A DNA stretch of 64,000 nt from Ettlia oleoabundans (Eukaryota; Chlorophyta; Chlorophyceae; Chlamydomonadales). The notes below the pieces were generated by a model. The model made no database searches. It was not told where the DNA came from and was given only the letters and a program-made list of their open reading frames with translations. Position 1 is the stretch's first letter; the number at the start of each line of letters is the position of its first letter. Made by a program: the position numbers and the translations under genes. The DNA is taken from the NCBI GenBank assembly GCA_019693395.1, contig JAAMXP010000247.1:1-64000 (forward strand), given 5' to 3'. Shown piece by piece: positions 12,341 through 23,711 of this stretch.

Positions 12341-13583
12341 CTAGCGCCTTGCCATAACCCGCTCCAGCTCATCAAGAGTGATATAGGATCGCACGTAGCG
12401 CTGTGGTGTGTAGCCATGCGGGATGCAGTCAGCGCGGTAGGCAGAATTTTGCCCTAGCAGCTCTGGCCTGAGCTGCTTGGTCCTGGATATCTGCTGTGCA
12501 GAACATGAGTAAAGTTGGCCAGGCAGTCGAGTTTAAGGAGCGTTGCGCACTGAGCATGAGCACAGCAGGCAAAGCATGGACAGGCAAAGTTTCCACCGGC
12601 ATGATGCAATATGGGATGCTAACAGCAGCAATATACGGGAAGCAGGCAGTGGAAAGGGCTGTTGGCAAGCAGTCTGAGCGCACCCCGAGGCTTCTGATGT
12701 GGTTTGAGAGAGCCTGCAGCTCCTCAATAGTGCCTGGCTGACTGGCACAAGACGGCCCTCTGCCGTCTTCACTTGGAACCCCCACGGGTTCCGCCGCCTG
12801 GGTCCCACCACGTCCACGCCCACACCAGCAATTCCAGCTGCGGCAGTAATTCCACCATGGGCCGCAGCTGCTGACACGGGGGTTGGCACCGGCGGAGGGA
12901 ATTGGGAGGCTCCCGCTGCGGCAGCCTGTCCAGGGCCAGCAAGGCGGCGCTTTTGTAAGCGGCCCTCCCTGCGAGGGGCGGCGCTGCTGGCATCAGTGTC
13001 CTCGCTGGGCTGGTAGTCGTCGTCAGCACTGTCCTCGCCTGCCTTCATGTACAGCCTGTCCCTAAGCTTGGCGTTCTTCTGCTTCTCTGCCCTGAGCTCC
13101 CGCCTTAGAGATGCCGCTCGCGCGTTTGCGGCCGCTGCTGCCTCCGCAGCCGCCTGTGCCGCTTGAGCCGCCTGCTGGGCTGTCAGTTGGACATTGCCTA
13201 CACGTGTATCAACTGCAAATGAACGCAAAGATTGAAGCCCAGCAATCGGGGTGATTCCACAAAGCGGCCTCGAGAAATACAACAGCAACAAGCGCTCACC
13301 GGCACGGCGGGACCAAGGCTGCGGAATGCGAGCGTCGCAATCGCGTTGACCTTAGCACCCGCCTTCTTGTCTCACCTTCATTGAGCTGCGCCGTCACCCT
13401 GTCGCGCAAAGCTCCAACCTCACCGCGCAGGCCCCGCAAGTTGCCCTGAACCTCTTGCATGTCCTCGTCGAGCGATTCAATTGCTTGCATAAGGTACAGA
13501 GTTACCTTCCGGCCTCCCAGCTGGGCGACAGCCTTCCCCTTCTCCTGTCCCCGAGCCACCAAAGCCTGCTCTCCGCTCGCCAT
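12341..13583 (-). CDS. Unrecognised coiled-coil protein
   Basis: Exon 1 (complement 13583-13376, ATG at 13583) is a probable coiled coil containing LYLMQAIESLDEDMQEVQGN and LRGLRGEVGALRDRV. Exon 2 starts at 13212 and continues with an Ala/Gln-rich helix, RRELRAEKQKNAKLRDRLY, an acidic patch (EDSADDDYQPSEDTD), basic RREGRLQKRR, and a distinctive RRRNPWGFQVKTAEGRLVP near 12770. The last exon, from about 12490 to the TAG at 12341, contains GYTPQRYVRSYITLDELERV in the frame that best continues exon 2. The end of exon 2 is unresolved because several donors, including a weak GC, give the right phase. The alternating helical and basic segments suggest a nuclear or cytoskeletal partner protein, but no function is assigned. 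Confidence 0.5.
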
Positions 13584-13764
13584 GCTTAGGTCTCCTGGCG
13601 CTTCGAAATGGCAGTTCGGCCCCAATATGCAAGGGGACACGCGCCGGGGCAGGGAATAGGGCACAACTTGACTAGCATCAGAATGCAACACCAGGATGGA
13701 AGAAAGCGAAGTCTCTTTGTTCCATTAGACATTGTCCAACGCAGTACCTAGCCTTTTGTGTAAT
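13584..13764. promoter_or_regulatory. Very short bidirectional promoter region
   Basis: Only 181 bp separate the divergent start codons of the 12.3-13.6 kb and 13.8-16.2 kb genes. Two 5' UTRs and two promoters must fit here, implying shared control. No TATA-like element is obvious. Confidence 0.45.
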
Positions 13765-16170
13765 ATGCAGACGGTTGCGGAAGCCTTAGAGGCGCTAGGC
13801 ATTGCTCGCCAGACTCGGCCAAGCCCTCTAGACAAGCTGGCCTGCTTGTCCGCCGAGGAGGCTAAAAAGCAAGTGAAGGACTGGTATAGGCATGCTCTGT
13901 CCCAACACCCAGATAAGTTGCAGCAAAATCCGGGCGCGGCCAAGCCAAAACACATCACCGTGCCCAACTACGTATACGACGGCGATAGAGCGGTCCAATC
14001 GAGGGACTTCCTTTTGGCATGGTGGCAGCAAGAGCAGCAGCGACGCCAGCAAATTCGGCAGCGGGCGGCGGCACAGCGGCAGGAGCGGTTTGATGCCCTG
14101 CGTGACCACCTGGCCTGGGTTGCTGGCGTGCAGCAAGGCCAGCATCCATCACCAGCCAACGCAACCCCGGTCAGACTAAAGTACATGCGAGAAACAGATG
14201 GCTGGCCGCGTCTGAGTCTCTGGCACGTGGGGCAGGTGAACTTGATCACGCAGCATTGCTTATGTTGCATAACCCTGTGTTCTGCTGATGAACTGTGCTT
14301 GCTAAAAACATTAACTCTTGTACATTGACATGTCCCTTTGTCTAGAAATCGTTACGCATCTTGCTCCTCTGCTGTGCAGGACACACCCATTTGGTGCGGG
14401 GTGCCTATGCCCAAGCAGGGCAGCCGTCCTCACAAACCATTCCTCAGCGCTCCACGCGAGTTTGGGTGGGAGCTAACAGCATGCTTGGACCAGCTCACAG
14501 CACATTTTACAGCTTGCGGACCAGGCGTGGAGTGGTGGCTGCACGCAGCGCAAGCAGGCCCGAGCAAAGCTGGCAGCTTATCATCAAAAACTGACCATGT
14601 ACTGTGGGTTGTTGAGGGTGACAAGCTACGGTTCTGCTTTACAGCACAGGAGCTGATGGAGGGGAGATTGGATCTTGGTGCTGCGGTGTGGCAGCCTCAG
14701 GAGCAGGTGGCGCCGGAGAAGCCACAGGAAGGCTCTGGCCAGCACGCTGGGAGGGGCCAGGCTGGGCCAGCCATGTCCATCAGCAGCAGTGGAGGCAGCA
14801 AGGCTACAGTCACAGAACCGCAGTCCCAAACGCCACGGGCTGCTGCTACAAAGCAACCGGCTGCAGCCGCTGAACAGGTGGGTGGGCTGAGTGTGTTCGT
14901 GTAGGTTCCAAATGCATGTGTAGGCCGGCATGCAACAGCATGCAGGCAGCCTGCTGTCGTGGATTCAAGGCGAAACAGAAGTGCTTTCTTGCGCAGATGG
15001 CTGAGCCAACCTTAGCGGGCAACAGACACAAAGCAGCTATGCCAGAACCCTGGGCCCGTCCAGTCAGGCCGCGGCAGCGGAAGCGACACGCAGACCCGCC
15101 CATGCCAGCGGGCAAGCGGCAGCGAGTGCCGAACCGCCGATACATCAGCAGCAGCAGCAGTAGCGGCAGCAGCAGCGGCAACATCAGCAGTGAGGCCACA
15201 GATTCTGAAAACAGCAGATCACAAGGTAAAACCATTCACCCCTAGTTTTCCTTTCATCACCTTCGCTGCACTGAGCTCTTGACTCTGCCTTCCCAAGAAG
15301 TGAAAGAACGCGGTCAACATGCTTTGCACCGCCTGCTACCACCTGTGCTGATGACAGCAAAGCTGCTTGTGTTGTGCAGCGGCGGAGGTGCGCCTGTCTG
15401 GAAGAGAGTGTGCTTCAGGCAGTGACCTAGTTCTGGACAGCGAGGACGAGACATTGCCGGAGGTTGAGCCAAGGCCAAGATTGCAGAGAAACTTCAGGAG
15501 AAGTAAGTTGCCTGCCAACTCAGGGCACAGCAGTAGGCAGAAGAAGCGGCGTAAGAATGAATGGAGCCTATTTGTGAGGTGTGCGCGGGCTGAGCTGCCA
15601 GATCTATTGGAAGGACCACAGGAGATGGAAATTGACAATCGAATCGTGACGGTCGTGGTGACTGATGAGGGTGAGCATCCGACATTTCGGGCAGACTCTT
15701 TATGCTTCAACCCACGATGCACCTCAGGACAGCCTCCCCTTGATACTCTTCATTTCGTGCATGTAACTTGCAGATGTCGGCGGTACTTCTTTCCGCAAAG
15801 TACGCACACAAGCTTTTAATCCACGATACTTGCATTTTGTGTTTTGCAGGCTTGAAGTACAACCGGCAGCTGTGCACTCCATCTTCGCTTGCATTGCTGA
15901 TCATCCGGCAGCGCAAACCAGATCGGAAAGCCGCCAATGGCTGGTGTGCGGTGAGCAGTGATTTAAAGTCAGTCAATAGGGCAGTTTTGTACTTGTCCGT
16001 ACCTGTCCGTACCAAGCGAGTGCCGTGCCCCGCACATCATCTGCTATCGCATCAATGGCCAAGCCTGCATGACGTTTGTGTCCCCTGCAAATGGCCCCGC
16101 GCAGATAAAATGGAGGGGATTGCGGTTGAAGGATCACTACAAGCGCTGCATACAGGCTTTGCGCTTTTAA
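13765..16170 (+). CDS. J-domain-like protein with basic and Ser-rich regions, unrecognised family
   Basis: Model exons: 13765-14235, 14380-14877, 14997-15225, 15380-15670, 15774-15799, 15858-15950, 16021-16170 (585 residues, phases consistent). The N-terminus has KKQVKDWYRHALSQHPDK, with HPD at residues 48-50. This resembles helix II and the HPD loop of DnaJ J-domains, which stimulate Hsp70, although the rest of the J-domain is only weakly matched. The middle holds WELTACLDQL and DHVLWVVEGDKLRFCF. A Lys/Arg-rich stretch (QRKRHADPP, AGKRQRVPNRR, RQKKRRKNEW) with poly-Ser suggests a nuclear protein. The C-terminus ends IKWRGLRLKDHYKRCIQAL. Exons 5-7 are least certain: the natural CAG acceptor at 15849 would shift frame, so the acceptor 8 bp further on is used, and the last acceptor is weak. 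Confidence 0.5.
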
Positions 16171-16481
16171 GGCCTGTATCAGAGTAGGGTGCTGGCAAGG
16201 ATGTACTACCCTGGCTGCGCAGCACCTGCCCCAAACATCTGGGCGGCACTGCAGTGTTGTGTTGAAGGCTGCCCTCTATGTTGGGGGCGGCTAGCATCTT
16301 TCTACAAAGAAGAATCACCGATACTATAATATTGTTGGATTAATTGGGCAAATATTTACCTTAAGCACGAGTGGCAGCTTACTTCTGCTGTGCGCAACCG
16401 CCACAGAGCAGGCTGGGACCACGGGACACCACAACAGTTCACCACCTCCATTGTGTGCCATGTCATCTTTCTGTTTCCTGA

Positions 16482-19400
16482 CTCGTGTATGTGTCTGAGG
16501 CACGTGATAATGTAAGGAAGTTTCAAAGAACCGATGCACCAGAATTGACTGGACCAGTGGCGGCGCCAAAGCGTGAGCGCCACCTGGCATGGCCATTCGG
16601 CACTGTCGGCGATGCCGACATTGTTCGGCGCCGCTTTACCTGCCATAAGTACACGGAGGGGATCTGGCTTAAGATCTTGCCGATGGACAAGAACTCGGAC
16701 AACGGCGAAACACAGTCTTTCACTCTTCTGCGCCACCCAAGCGGGTCTCCGGTGAGATCATTCCTGCGAAAACTAGGAGTAACGAGGCGATTGGCCTCCT
16801 CATTGCGCAAGGCCCCCACGCCCACCTGCCGCCATGCTGTGCCGCTGACAATGGACAGCCCTCAAACTGGTTGCCAGCTGCATATCAGTCGTTCCTCTGT
16901 TCTTGTTCCTGCAGGTGTACGTAGTGGGCGCTGCTCACGTCTCACGTAAGGTATGATCGCGACATACGGAGCAGTTCTGCCGGGCTGCACATATTCCCTC
17001 AGCAACCGCTTCCCTGCGGCTGGCTGGATGTGCCCTGCCAGCCCTCACTCCACCGTCTCGCCTTGGCTTGCTGCCTGCCTGCTGCCTGCAGGCGGCCCAG
17101 GATGTGGCAGCTCTGATAGCTCGCGTGTCCCCTGCTGTGATAGTGCTAGAGTTAGATCCGGAGCGGGAGCACAAGCTGCTTGAGCAGGTGCCGCACACAC
17201 CCATCTTTTTGTCCCCGTCCACCTGCTGATGTCTCACTGCCTTGTCCTTGTATTGTGTTAGGGGCTGACGCAGCTTCCTCCCTGCATAGCTGGCATGATG
17301 AGCCAAGGTGTGATTGACGTTGTTGTTGATTGTCCTTTCAGGCTGAGAAGGCGGACACCTATGGCATCAGCCGACTGCAAAGCAAGTCAACATGGAAGGT
17401 AGGCAGCTGGTATCTGGGCACAGTCATCCTTGAATGGCCACACTTTCCATCAGGCATACTGCCGCCGATCAAAATGGCCCTGTTGTTCTACCAGCAAGCT
17501 TTCATGCGCTGCGTTTTGGGCACTAGTTGTCTAGGCTCAGGCTTGCTGTTTGGACATTAGCAGTATGTGTGGCGTCGTGCTTGTGCTTACCTGCGCTTTC
17601 AGATTGTGAAGATGAGCATGTCCGGCGAGGCCCTTGAATTCTTCATGTCTACCATATATACCATCACGGGAGCAGTGTTGGGCACCACACCCGGCAGCGA
17701 GTTCCTGGCGGCAATGGAGGCGGCGCGCGGCGTGGGCGCGCAGGTATGATGCTCTTGTGCATTGGCTTGGGATGGCGCCGCACATACGTGTGAAGAGTCA
17801 CAGCCAGCGCCATGTGGTGTGCACGTATACAAGGACTTGAAGTTAAGCCGGTGTATCGAACCCCCGGTGACATTCACATCACGCTTTTCGTTGCTTGATC
17901 CTTTGCTGCAGATTGTGCTAGGGGACCGAGACCAGGAGGCCACAATCAAGCGCCTGCAATACTACACTCGCTACCTTACACGCCGTGACAGCCGCACACA
18001 GGCGGGTCGGCAAATGCGGGTGCCCTCTCGTTTGCCCGTCCCTTTTGTGCTGTTGTTATATGTGATGCTGATCTGCCATGACGGCAGACATGGGCTGATG
18101 GCAGGCCAGTTGAGCCAACCACATCAGCATGCTGGTCAGCGCAGGCTTATGCATTGTGGTAGGTGTGACTTGCTCTGCTGCCCCCTCCTGGCTGCTGCAG
18201 GCAGACATGCGGCGCCTGAGAAACATGATGGACACTGGGCGCTTGGAGGACGGCGGCAGCGGCCCTGCCATAGACCACCCCACATCTGTGGATGTGGGTG
18301 CGTTTAGGCATCTCCTTAATTGACCTATGATTCTAACATTGTTGCTTTGCTACATTCCATGTGTTGTTGCTTAAGGTATTTAGAGGAGGTGCATGTGCTG
18401 CTGGACTGATTTGTCCACTGCCATCTTCAGGGAGTAAGCCCGACTTCTTGAGCGGTGATCCTCCTCCCACAGCCAGGGAGCAGGAGATAGAGGAGGAGGT
18501 GCGGGCAGCACAAACCTCAGGTAATGTTTGCTTGGGATCTGTTGTTGGGTGCAGCAGCTGTTGTATGTGCTGCAAATGTGGGTGCATTCCTTGCGTTGGC
18601 ACGGCTGTTTGCATATCAACGGGCTTCCTCGGATGATTCATGCCCTTTGCACGGCCTGCATACCTTCTGGCTATGCCATCATGCCAACACCCCTCCTCAC
18701 AGCAACTCCGTATCTGTATGTCAGATAGTTTGTCCTTCTGCTGCAGATGATTCTTGGGGCCTGGGGCCTGACGACAGCACAGAAGCGGGCATGAAGCGGC
18801 GGCTGCTGGAGATGATGAAGGAGGGAGGCTGCGCACAGCCCAATCGGGTGCTAGAAGCAGCGCGGCGACTCTTTCAAAATGGTGGGCTTGACTGCGCTCC
18901 CCTTCATGAGCGGCAGCTCTAGGCATGTAACTTGGGGAGCATACCCACCTCCTGCCCTCCTTGTGTTGCTGATTTCTTGACCTGCCCTTGTGCCATTTTC
19001 TGTTCCCTGGATGCAGGTATGGACCCTAAGGCTAGTATCAAGCCCGCAGACATCCTCACAGTGCGAGAGTGCGGAAACAACCTGGTGGAGACCTTTCGCC
19101 AGCGCGCTGTCAAGGTGGGTACAACAGCAAAACAGAGCTGGCAGCAGGTTGTTCAAGCATGGCAGACTGCCACAGCCCTGCTGGTCTATTGGAAGTCAAT
19201 AATGGGCACCATCACGCCATAAGGTGGCGTGAGACTGTCTTCTGCCCATGTGTCTGTACCCTATATATTGTGCAGGGTGATGACACGTGGATGCAGCGGC
19301 TGGAGGAGGAACAAGTGGCAGGGGCAAAGGGCGCAGCGGGCATGGAGCGCAGGTGCGCGATGCAGATGGCATGTATGCTGGCGAGGTTTGGCTCTTCCTT

Positions 19401-20434
19401 CTTATTGCAGGAATGCGCAGTACCTGCAGGGCTTGACCTTAATCTGTTCCTGCTGCTCCTGTCTCTCTCACATGGTCGTTGCAGCAACATAGCAATGAGG
19501 AAGGTCATAGTTGATGAGCGTGACCTTATACTGGCCAGGTGGGCTGCACAGGAAAGGGGGAGAAGAGCATGCCTGCTGCATCTTGGTGACAGGCTGCAAT
19601 GCAGGCAATACTACACTGATTTCAGGCCGTGCCGTGGTGCAGGCGTCTATGGGAGGCGGGACTGGAGGCAGGGTCGCAGCCAGTGGTCGGCGTTGTGGGG
19701 GCCGGGCACCTCAAGGTCGGAGGTTGGCAAAAAGTGGTCCTGCTTTACAGATTGCCAGTTGCACAGTTGTTCTGTGCCGGTTCCCACTTTGTACTCAGAT
19801 TGCATGCCCTTGGCAATCAAAACCCTCTGCATACGCGTTGTTAAGCTGGCATTGCCATATCCTGCAGGGCATTTCGCATTACTGGCCGGTGGCAGGCGAG
19901 CAGTCAACAGAAGAGCGCGTGCAGCGCTACCTTCAGACCCCTGAGACGGATGTTGTCTCTCCATGGGTGACAGCAGCAGCAGGGGCTGCTGTGCTGGGGA
20001 CCATAGCATACCGCCGCCCCCGAGCGGCAGCGCTTTTTGCTGGCAGTGTGGCGCTGGTCACTGCACCCTACATCGGTTTCATGGTCGTCACCGTCAACCG
20101 CTTCAGCAAGGTGGGCTGCATCAGTGGCTGTTAGAAGGCTGTTACGCTCGCTCTGCAGGCGCCGTCCTCCCGCAAGTCTGCCACTCCTTCCACCCCAGCA
20201 AGTGCTGATCTCCACGTGGCGAGCCGGTGCACAGCATGCCTGATGGTTGCTTCTCATTGTCACTTACCTGCCTCCCTGTCGCTGCCTCTCCGCTGGCAGT
20301 TTGCCAGCAAGCTGGTCCACACAGTGGAGACCATGGATGAGGGTGGCGTGCTGGGTGAGGACCTGGGGCTGAATGGCTGGGGCGCCGAGGAGGGCGACAG
20401 CCGCGGCGTTGGCAATGACAGCGAGTGGAAATGA
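16482..20434 (+). CDS. TraB/PrgY-family membrane protein (5' end unresolved)
   Basis: Fifteen exons close in phase: about 16485-16751, 16915-16950, 17092-17187, 17342-17398, 17603-17743, 17912-18019, 18201-18297, 18431-18520, 18747-18881, 19017-19114, 19276-19352, 19485-19538, 19643-19715, 19868-20110, 20300-20434. TraB landmarks are VYVVGAAHVSRK, VIVLELDPER, IVLGDRDQEATIKRL, KVIVDERDLILA and PVVGVVGAGHLK. The penultimate exon encodes a hydrophobic membrane segment (WVTAAAGAAVLGTIAY and AALFAGSVALVTAPYIGF). TraB-domain proteins in plants sit in organelle outer membranes and have been linked to membrane contacts and mitophagy, but their biochemical activity is unclear. The frame is stopped just upstream at 16479-16481 and has no early ATG. 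The real start is therefore in an undetected upstream exon, possibly spliced near 16500. Confidence 0.85.
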
Positions 20435-20820
20435 CAGCTGAGCTGTTCCAAGCAAACAGCATAACATTGTACATTGCGGAGGGTCAGCATAGCAACATAC
20501 AGTATGCATGTAGTGTGCATTTCAGGAGCTAGTTGTAGCACTCAACTCACTTGTTGCAGCGTTTTCACGCTGATGTCAATTGTGCACAGGCAGCAGTGGT
20601 TAGAGCAGATTACTCCTTTAAACAGCTACCAGGGTGACATCCAAATATGGAAGCATTGCAAGCAGTAGAAGCAGGAAGACAGCCCCATGCTAACAGAGTG
20701 TTTGTGCAGCAAGCCATGTGAGTTGTTTGTGATTGCAGACGAGCGGAAATAGGAAAACAGCAAGAATCAAATTGAGCACAGGGGCAAGCTAAAAGAACAA
20801 GTATGCAGAAGGATGGCTCC
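20435..20820. other. Convergent intergenic region
   Basis: This 386-bp interval lies between the TraB-family stop and the bL17 stop and presumably holds both 3' UTRs. A TTGTA-rich patch follows the TraB stop. I see no further gene in it. Confidence 0.4.
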
Positions 20821-21752
20821 TCATTGCTGTGTTTCTTGCTGCCGTGCCGCTGCTGCTGTTGCTGCCGGCTGCGCATCTATTGCTGCCTGCGCTGCGGGTG
20901 GCAACATCGAGCGCGGCGGCCGCGCCGGCCGCAGCTCCCCCTCTCTATCCACATACTCTATGAAAGCCGTCTGCGCCGCATCACCCTGCCGCACGCCTGT
21001 GCGTAGGATGCGGGTGTAGCCGCCGTCACGATCACGATACCGCTCCGCCAGCTGCGTGAACAGCTTGTGTAGCTCCACCTCGCCGTTGACAATTGCCGCT
21101 GCCTTTCTCCGCGCGTTCAAGTCGCCCTGCACATTTGCAGCAGCAGCAGCAGGTTCAGCAGCAAGAGGTTTGGGGCGGCAAAACGACAGGCACCAACAAG
21201 TTCTGCTCTGCTGCAAAGCTGCCACGGCTTTGTTATAACAGCGTGAGTCAACCCACAGCGAACAACATGCGCGACAGGACGGGAACCAGCAGGCTGCAGC
21301 AGTTAGGTGTGCCCACCTGCTTGCCCAGGGTGACCACTTGGTCAGCCACGCGACGCAACTCCTTCGCCTTCTGCACCGTGGTCTCAATCCGCTCATGCCG
21401 GATCAGCTGAGACACCATCGTCCTGCATAACATAAAAAACATCCAACTCGGCGCTGGAAGACGCTCAAGGTGGTTTGGTAAGGCACTCGAGGTTTGGGGT
21501 TGCACGAGCGGCAGGGTAGGGCAGGCGCGGAGAGCAAGACCCACCGACACGCCTGTCTGGCTGACAGCATCGATGCAGGACAGTTTGAACATGCCAAGCC
21601 ACAAATGGCTTGTGCTTCAAGAAAGCCTGCCAGAACACAAATCGTGCTGGCTGCAGCCTATGTGCAGCGAGCAGGCTGCTTGCGCACCTCAGCATGGACC
21701 AGCGGTGAGCTGACGTGCGTCTAAGCTTGCGGAATGCAACCCTGTGCTTCAT
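20821..21752 (-). CDS. Ribosomal protein bL17, organellar
   Basis: Three exons (complement 21752-21688, 21422-21317, 21126-20821) encode 158 residues. The N-terminal motif [17 protein letters not shown], then [33 protein letters not shown] and [12 protein letters not shown] follow bacterial L17 closely, as does [20 protein letters not shown]. bL17 is a bacterial-type large-subunit protein near the peptide exit tunnel, so the product must work in mitochondria or plastids. There is no long presequence before the conserved start, as in mitochondrial L17 proteins of several eukaryotes. The C-terminus is extended by an Ala/Gln-rich tail of about 35 residues. It is head-to-head with the VHL-like gene. 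Confidence 0.9.
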
Positions 21753-22500
21753 GGTCTGTGGCCTTCGCTGGAAAGAGCAGGTTGTGGCCCCCTTTCACTA
21801 ATCGATCTGTCTGTGACTAGTCCTGCACATGGACGTGGACGGGGGAGTGGGGCTCCGAGACAAGCGGCAGACGAGGCGGTGGTGGCAGGCGGGATGCCCC
21901 CCGCTTGCACATCCTTTTCCCACTCCATTTACCCACGCAAGGTTACACAACGTTATATCGCGAGCGTGGAGAATGAGGCCTGATTGCAGGCCAACATCGC
22001 TTCAGGAATACTCCCTGCCATGCGCGCACCCTCGCCACTGACGGCTTGTTGGTATTTTCACTCAACAGTCGGATGTATAATACGCAAATCGACGAGGGGA
22101 AAAGCGGCGGCGCTCCGGCAGGGAGATGGCTGTGGGGTGTGGATAAGCGTAAACGACAGGCAGCCTGTCAGAAGGTTGGGTGTAGATACTGCAAATCTAG
22201 GGGTTCCACGGCCCCAGAACGAGCCGAGCACAGGCGCATAGTACAGTTGGGGTCTGCTGTACAGTGCTATCTGAATTTATATCAGCTACCTGCCCTCAAT
22301 CCCACTCTGATATCTGAAAAGTACATTGGCGTCGAGAACTGCAGCGGCACCGGCAGACCGCGCGTAGGGACAGCTTGCCACAGGTGAGCTTGTTGCATAC
22401 CAATGGGGGCCAGATGCTAAACCATTGGCTATGCAAACGCACACAATTATATCCTAGGCCAGCCAAACGGTCTCCACCCCATGCCGCCCCTGCAGGAGGA
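21753..22500. promoter_or_regulatory. Bidirectional intergenic region, bL17/VHL-like
   Basis: This 748-bp gap separates the bL17 start from the VHL-like ATG. A strong acceptor (CCCCTGCAG, ending at 22495) lies 5 bp before the ATG, so a 5'-UTR intron of the VHL-like gene probably lies within this region. I find no convincing coding sequence or RNA. Confidence 0.4.
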
Positions 22501-23554
22501 ATGGGCGCTGGCGCCTCGAGCCAGGCGGTGTCACACCGCAGCCTCAACTGCCGTGAGGCAACGGTTGTGGAGTTTGTTAACAACACCGATCATGTTGTGA
22601 TCACCACCTGGCTGGACTACAGCGGGACGCCGCGCAGTTATTTCGCTTTGGCCCCAGGTGGCCGCGTGCGGCAGCCTACCTTCACCGCCCACCCCTGGAC
22701 GTTTGTGTCGGAGGGCCCAAAGGACATGCCGTGTGTGGTGGATGGGCAGCCTGTATTTTATGCACCACCAACACCCAGTAGCACCGTGCCTCAGCAGGCC
22801 CACATCCGGCTAGCCTCGCCCTTGCCTTGGTCTCTTGCCCACCACCTCCAGTTCCCTGCCGACTTTCAGGCGCTAGTTGCTGCCCTGCTGCTCTGTCATC
22901 GCCGCCTGTCGGTGCAACCCGTCGGTGGGCCGACCAGCATGCATTGGCTGCTGAAGCCCTGGCAGTGGCGGCAGCAGCTCAGCTGGCTACGCTACCTGTG
23001 CCCCAATGCAATGCGTGCCTTGCCGCAACTGTTGGCAGCGGCGGTGTCACCGACAGGAGGACCAGCAATAAACCCAGCACCAAGGCCACAAGAGCAGCAC
23101 CCCAATCTAGGGGACCTCCCAAAGGTGCGCGCACTTAGCGCAGTTGGTAAAAAGCTGCTTTAAAGGTGGTTATGGTGCAGTGTCTCATGTGTTACTGTGA
23201 GAATCCCACCCCAAGGGCTGCCGGCTGGCAGCTGTCAGTTAGGTCCAACAGCACAATTGACTGCATCACATCAGGATCCTTTCTAACACAACACGATTTT
23301 GGATTGACAATATACTCCCTTGCTTAGTGCAGGACCTGCTGCTAGCGATATTGGCAGCAGCGGCACCCTGCATCCCCCTGCTGGCAAAGCCACCTCTGCC
23401 GCACAGTGTGGACCCGCAAGACCTGCCACAGCAGGCTGTGCACGAGTTGTTTGAGGTTTCCGCCGACAATGATGGCAGCGAGCACAGCAGCAATGAGGAT
23501 GCGGATCGGGCGGAGGAAGAGGAGGGGGCTGACGAACCAGCAGCTGCGCAGTAG
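22501..23554 (+). CDS. VHL beta-domain protein
   Basis: Two exons (22501-23124, 23333-23554; junction in phase 0) encode 281 residues. Residues about 18-90 match the von Hippel-Lindau beta domain: TVVEFVNNTDHVVITTWLDY, GTPRSYFALAPGGRVRQPTF, HPWTFVSEG and VDGQPVFYAP. In animal VHL this beta-sandwich binds hydroxyproline in HIF and the adjoining alpha domain binds elongin C in a ubiquitin ligase. Here the segment after it is helical and Leu/Ala-rich (FPADFQALVAALLLCHRRL), followed across the intron by DLLLAILAAAAPC. That arrangement resembles a substrate-adaptor C-terminal box but is not clearly a VHL alpha domain. The C-terminus is acidic (EEEEGADEP). It may be a ubiquitin-ligase adaptor, but the partner and substrate are unknown. 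Confidence 0.8.
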
Positions 23555-23711
23555 GTAGAAGTGAGGATAATGAGTTCAGCGAGCATCGAGCTACAGCACG
23601 ATTGTTGGAGTTGGATAGATTTAGGCAGAAACACAGTCAGCAGCAAATGATAACAGCCAGATACAATTTCTCCATGCAAATCACAGATGGTCACACAAGT
23701 GGCAGCTCACG

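Noticed and set aside
15493..15536. Strong GTAAGT donor inside exon 4 of the J-domain-like gene
   Set aside because: The next acceptor would give an intron of about 40 nt, shorter than any other here, and the frame is open through it.
21830..22400. Possible upstream coding exons of the VHL-like gene
   Set aside because: Short frames exist but none has conserved motifs or a donor in phase with 22501. A non-coding 5' exon is more likely.
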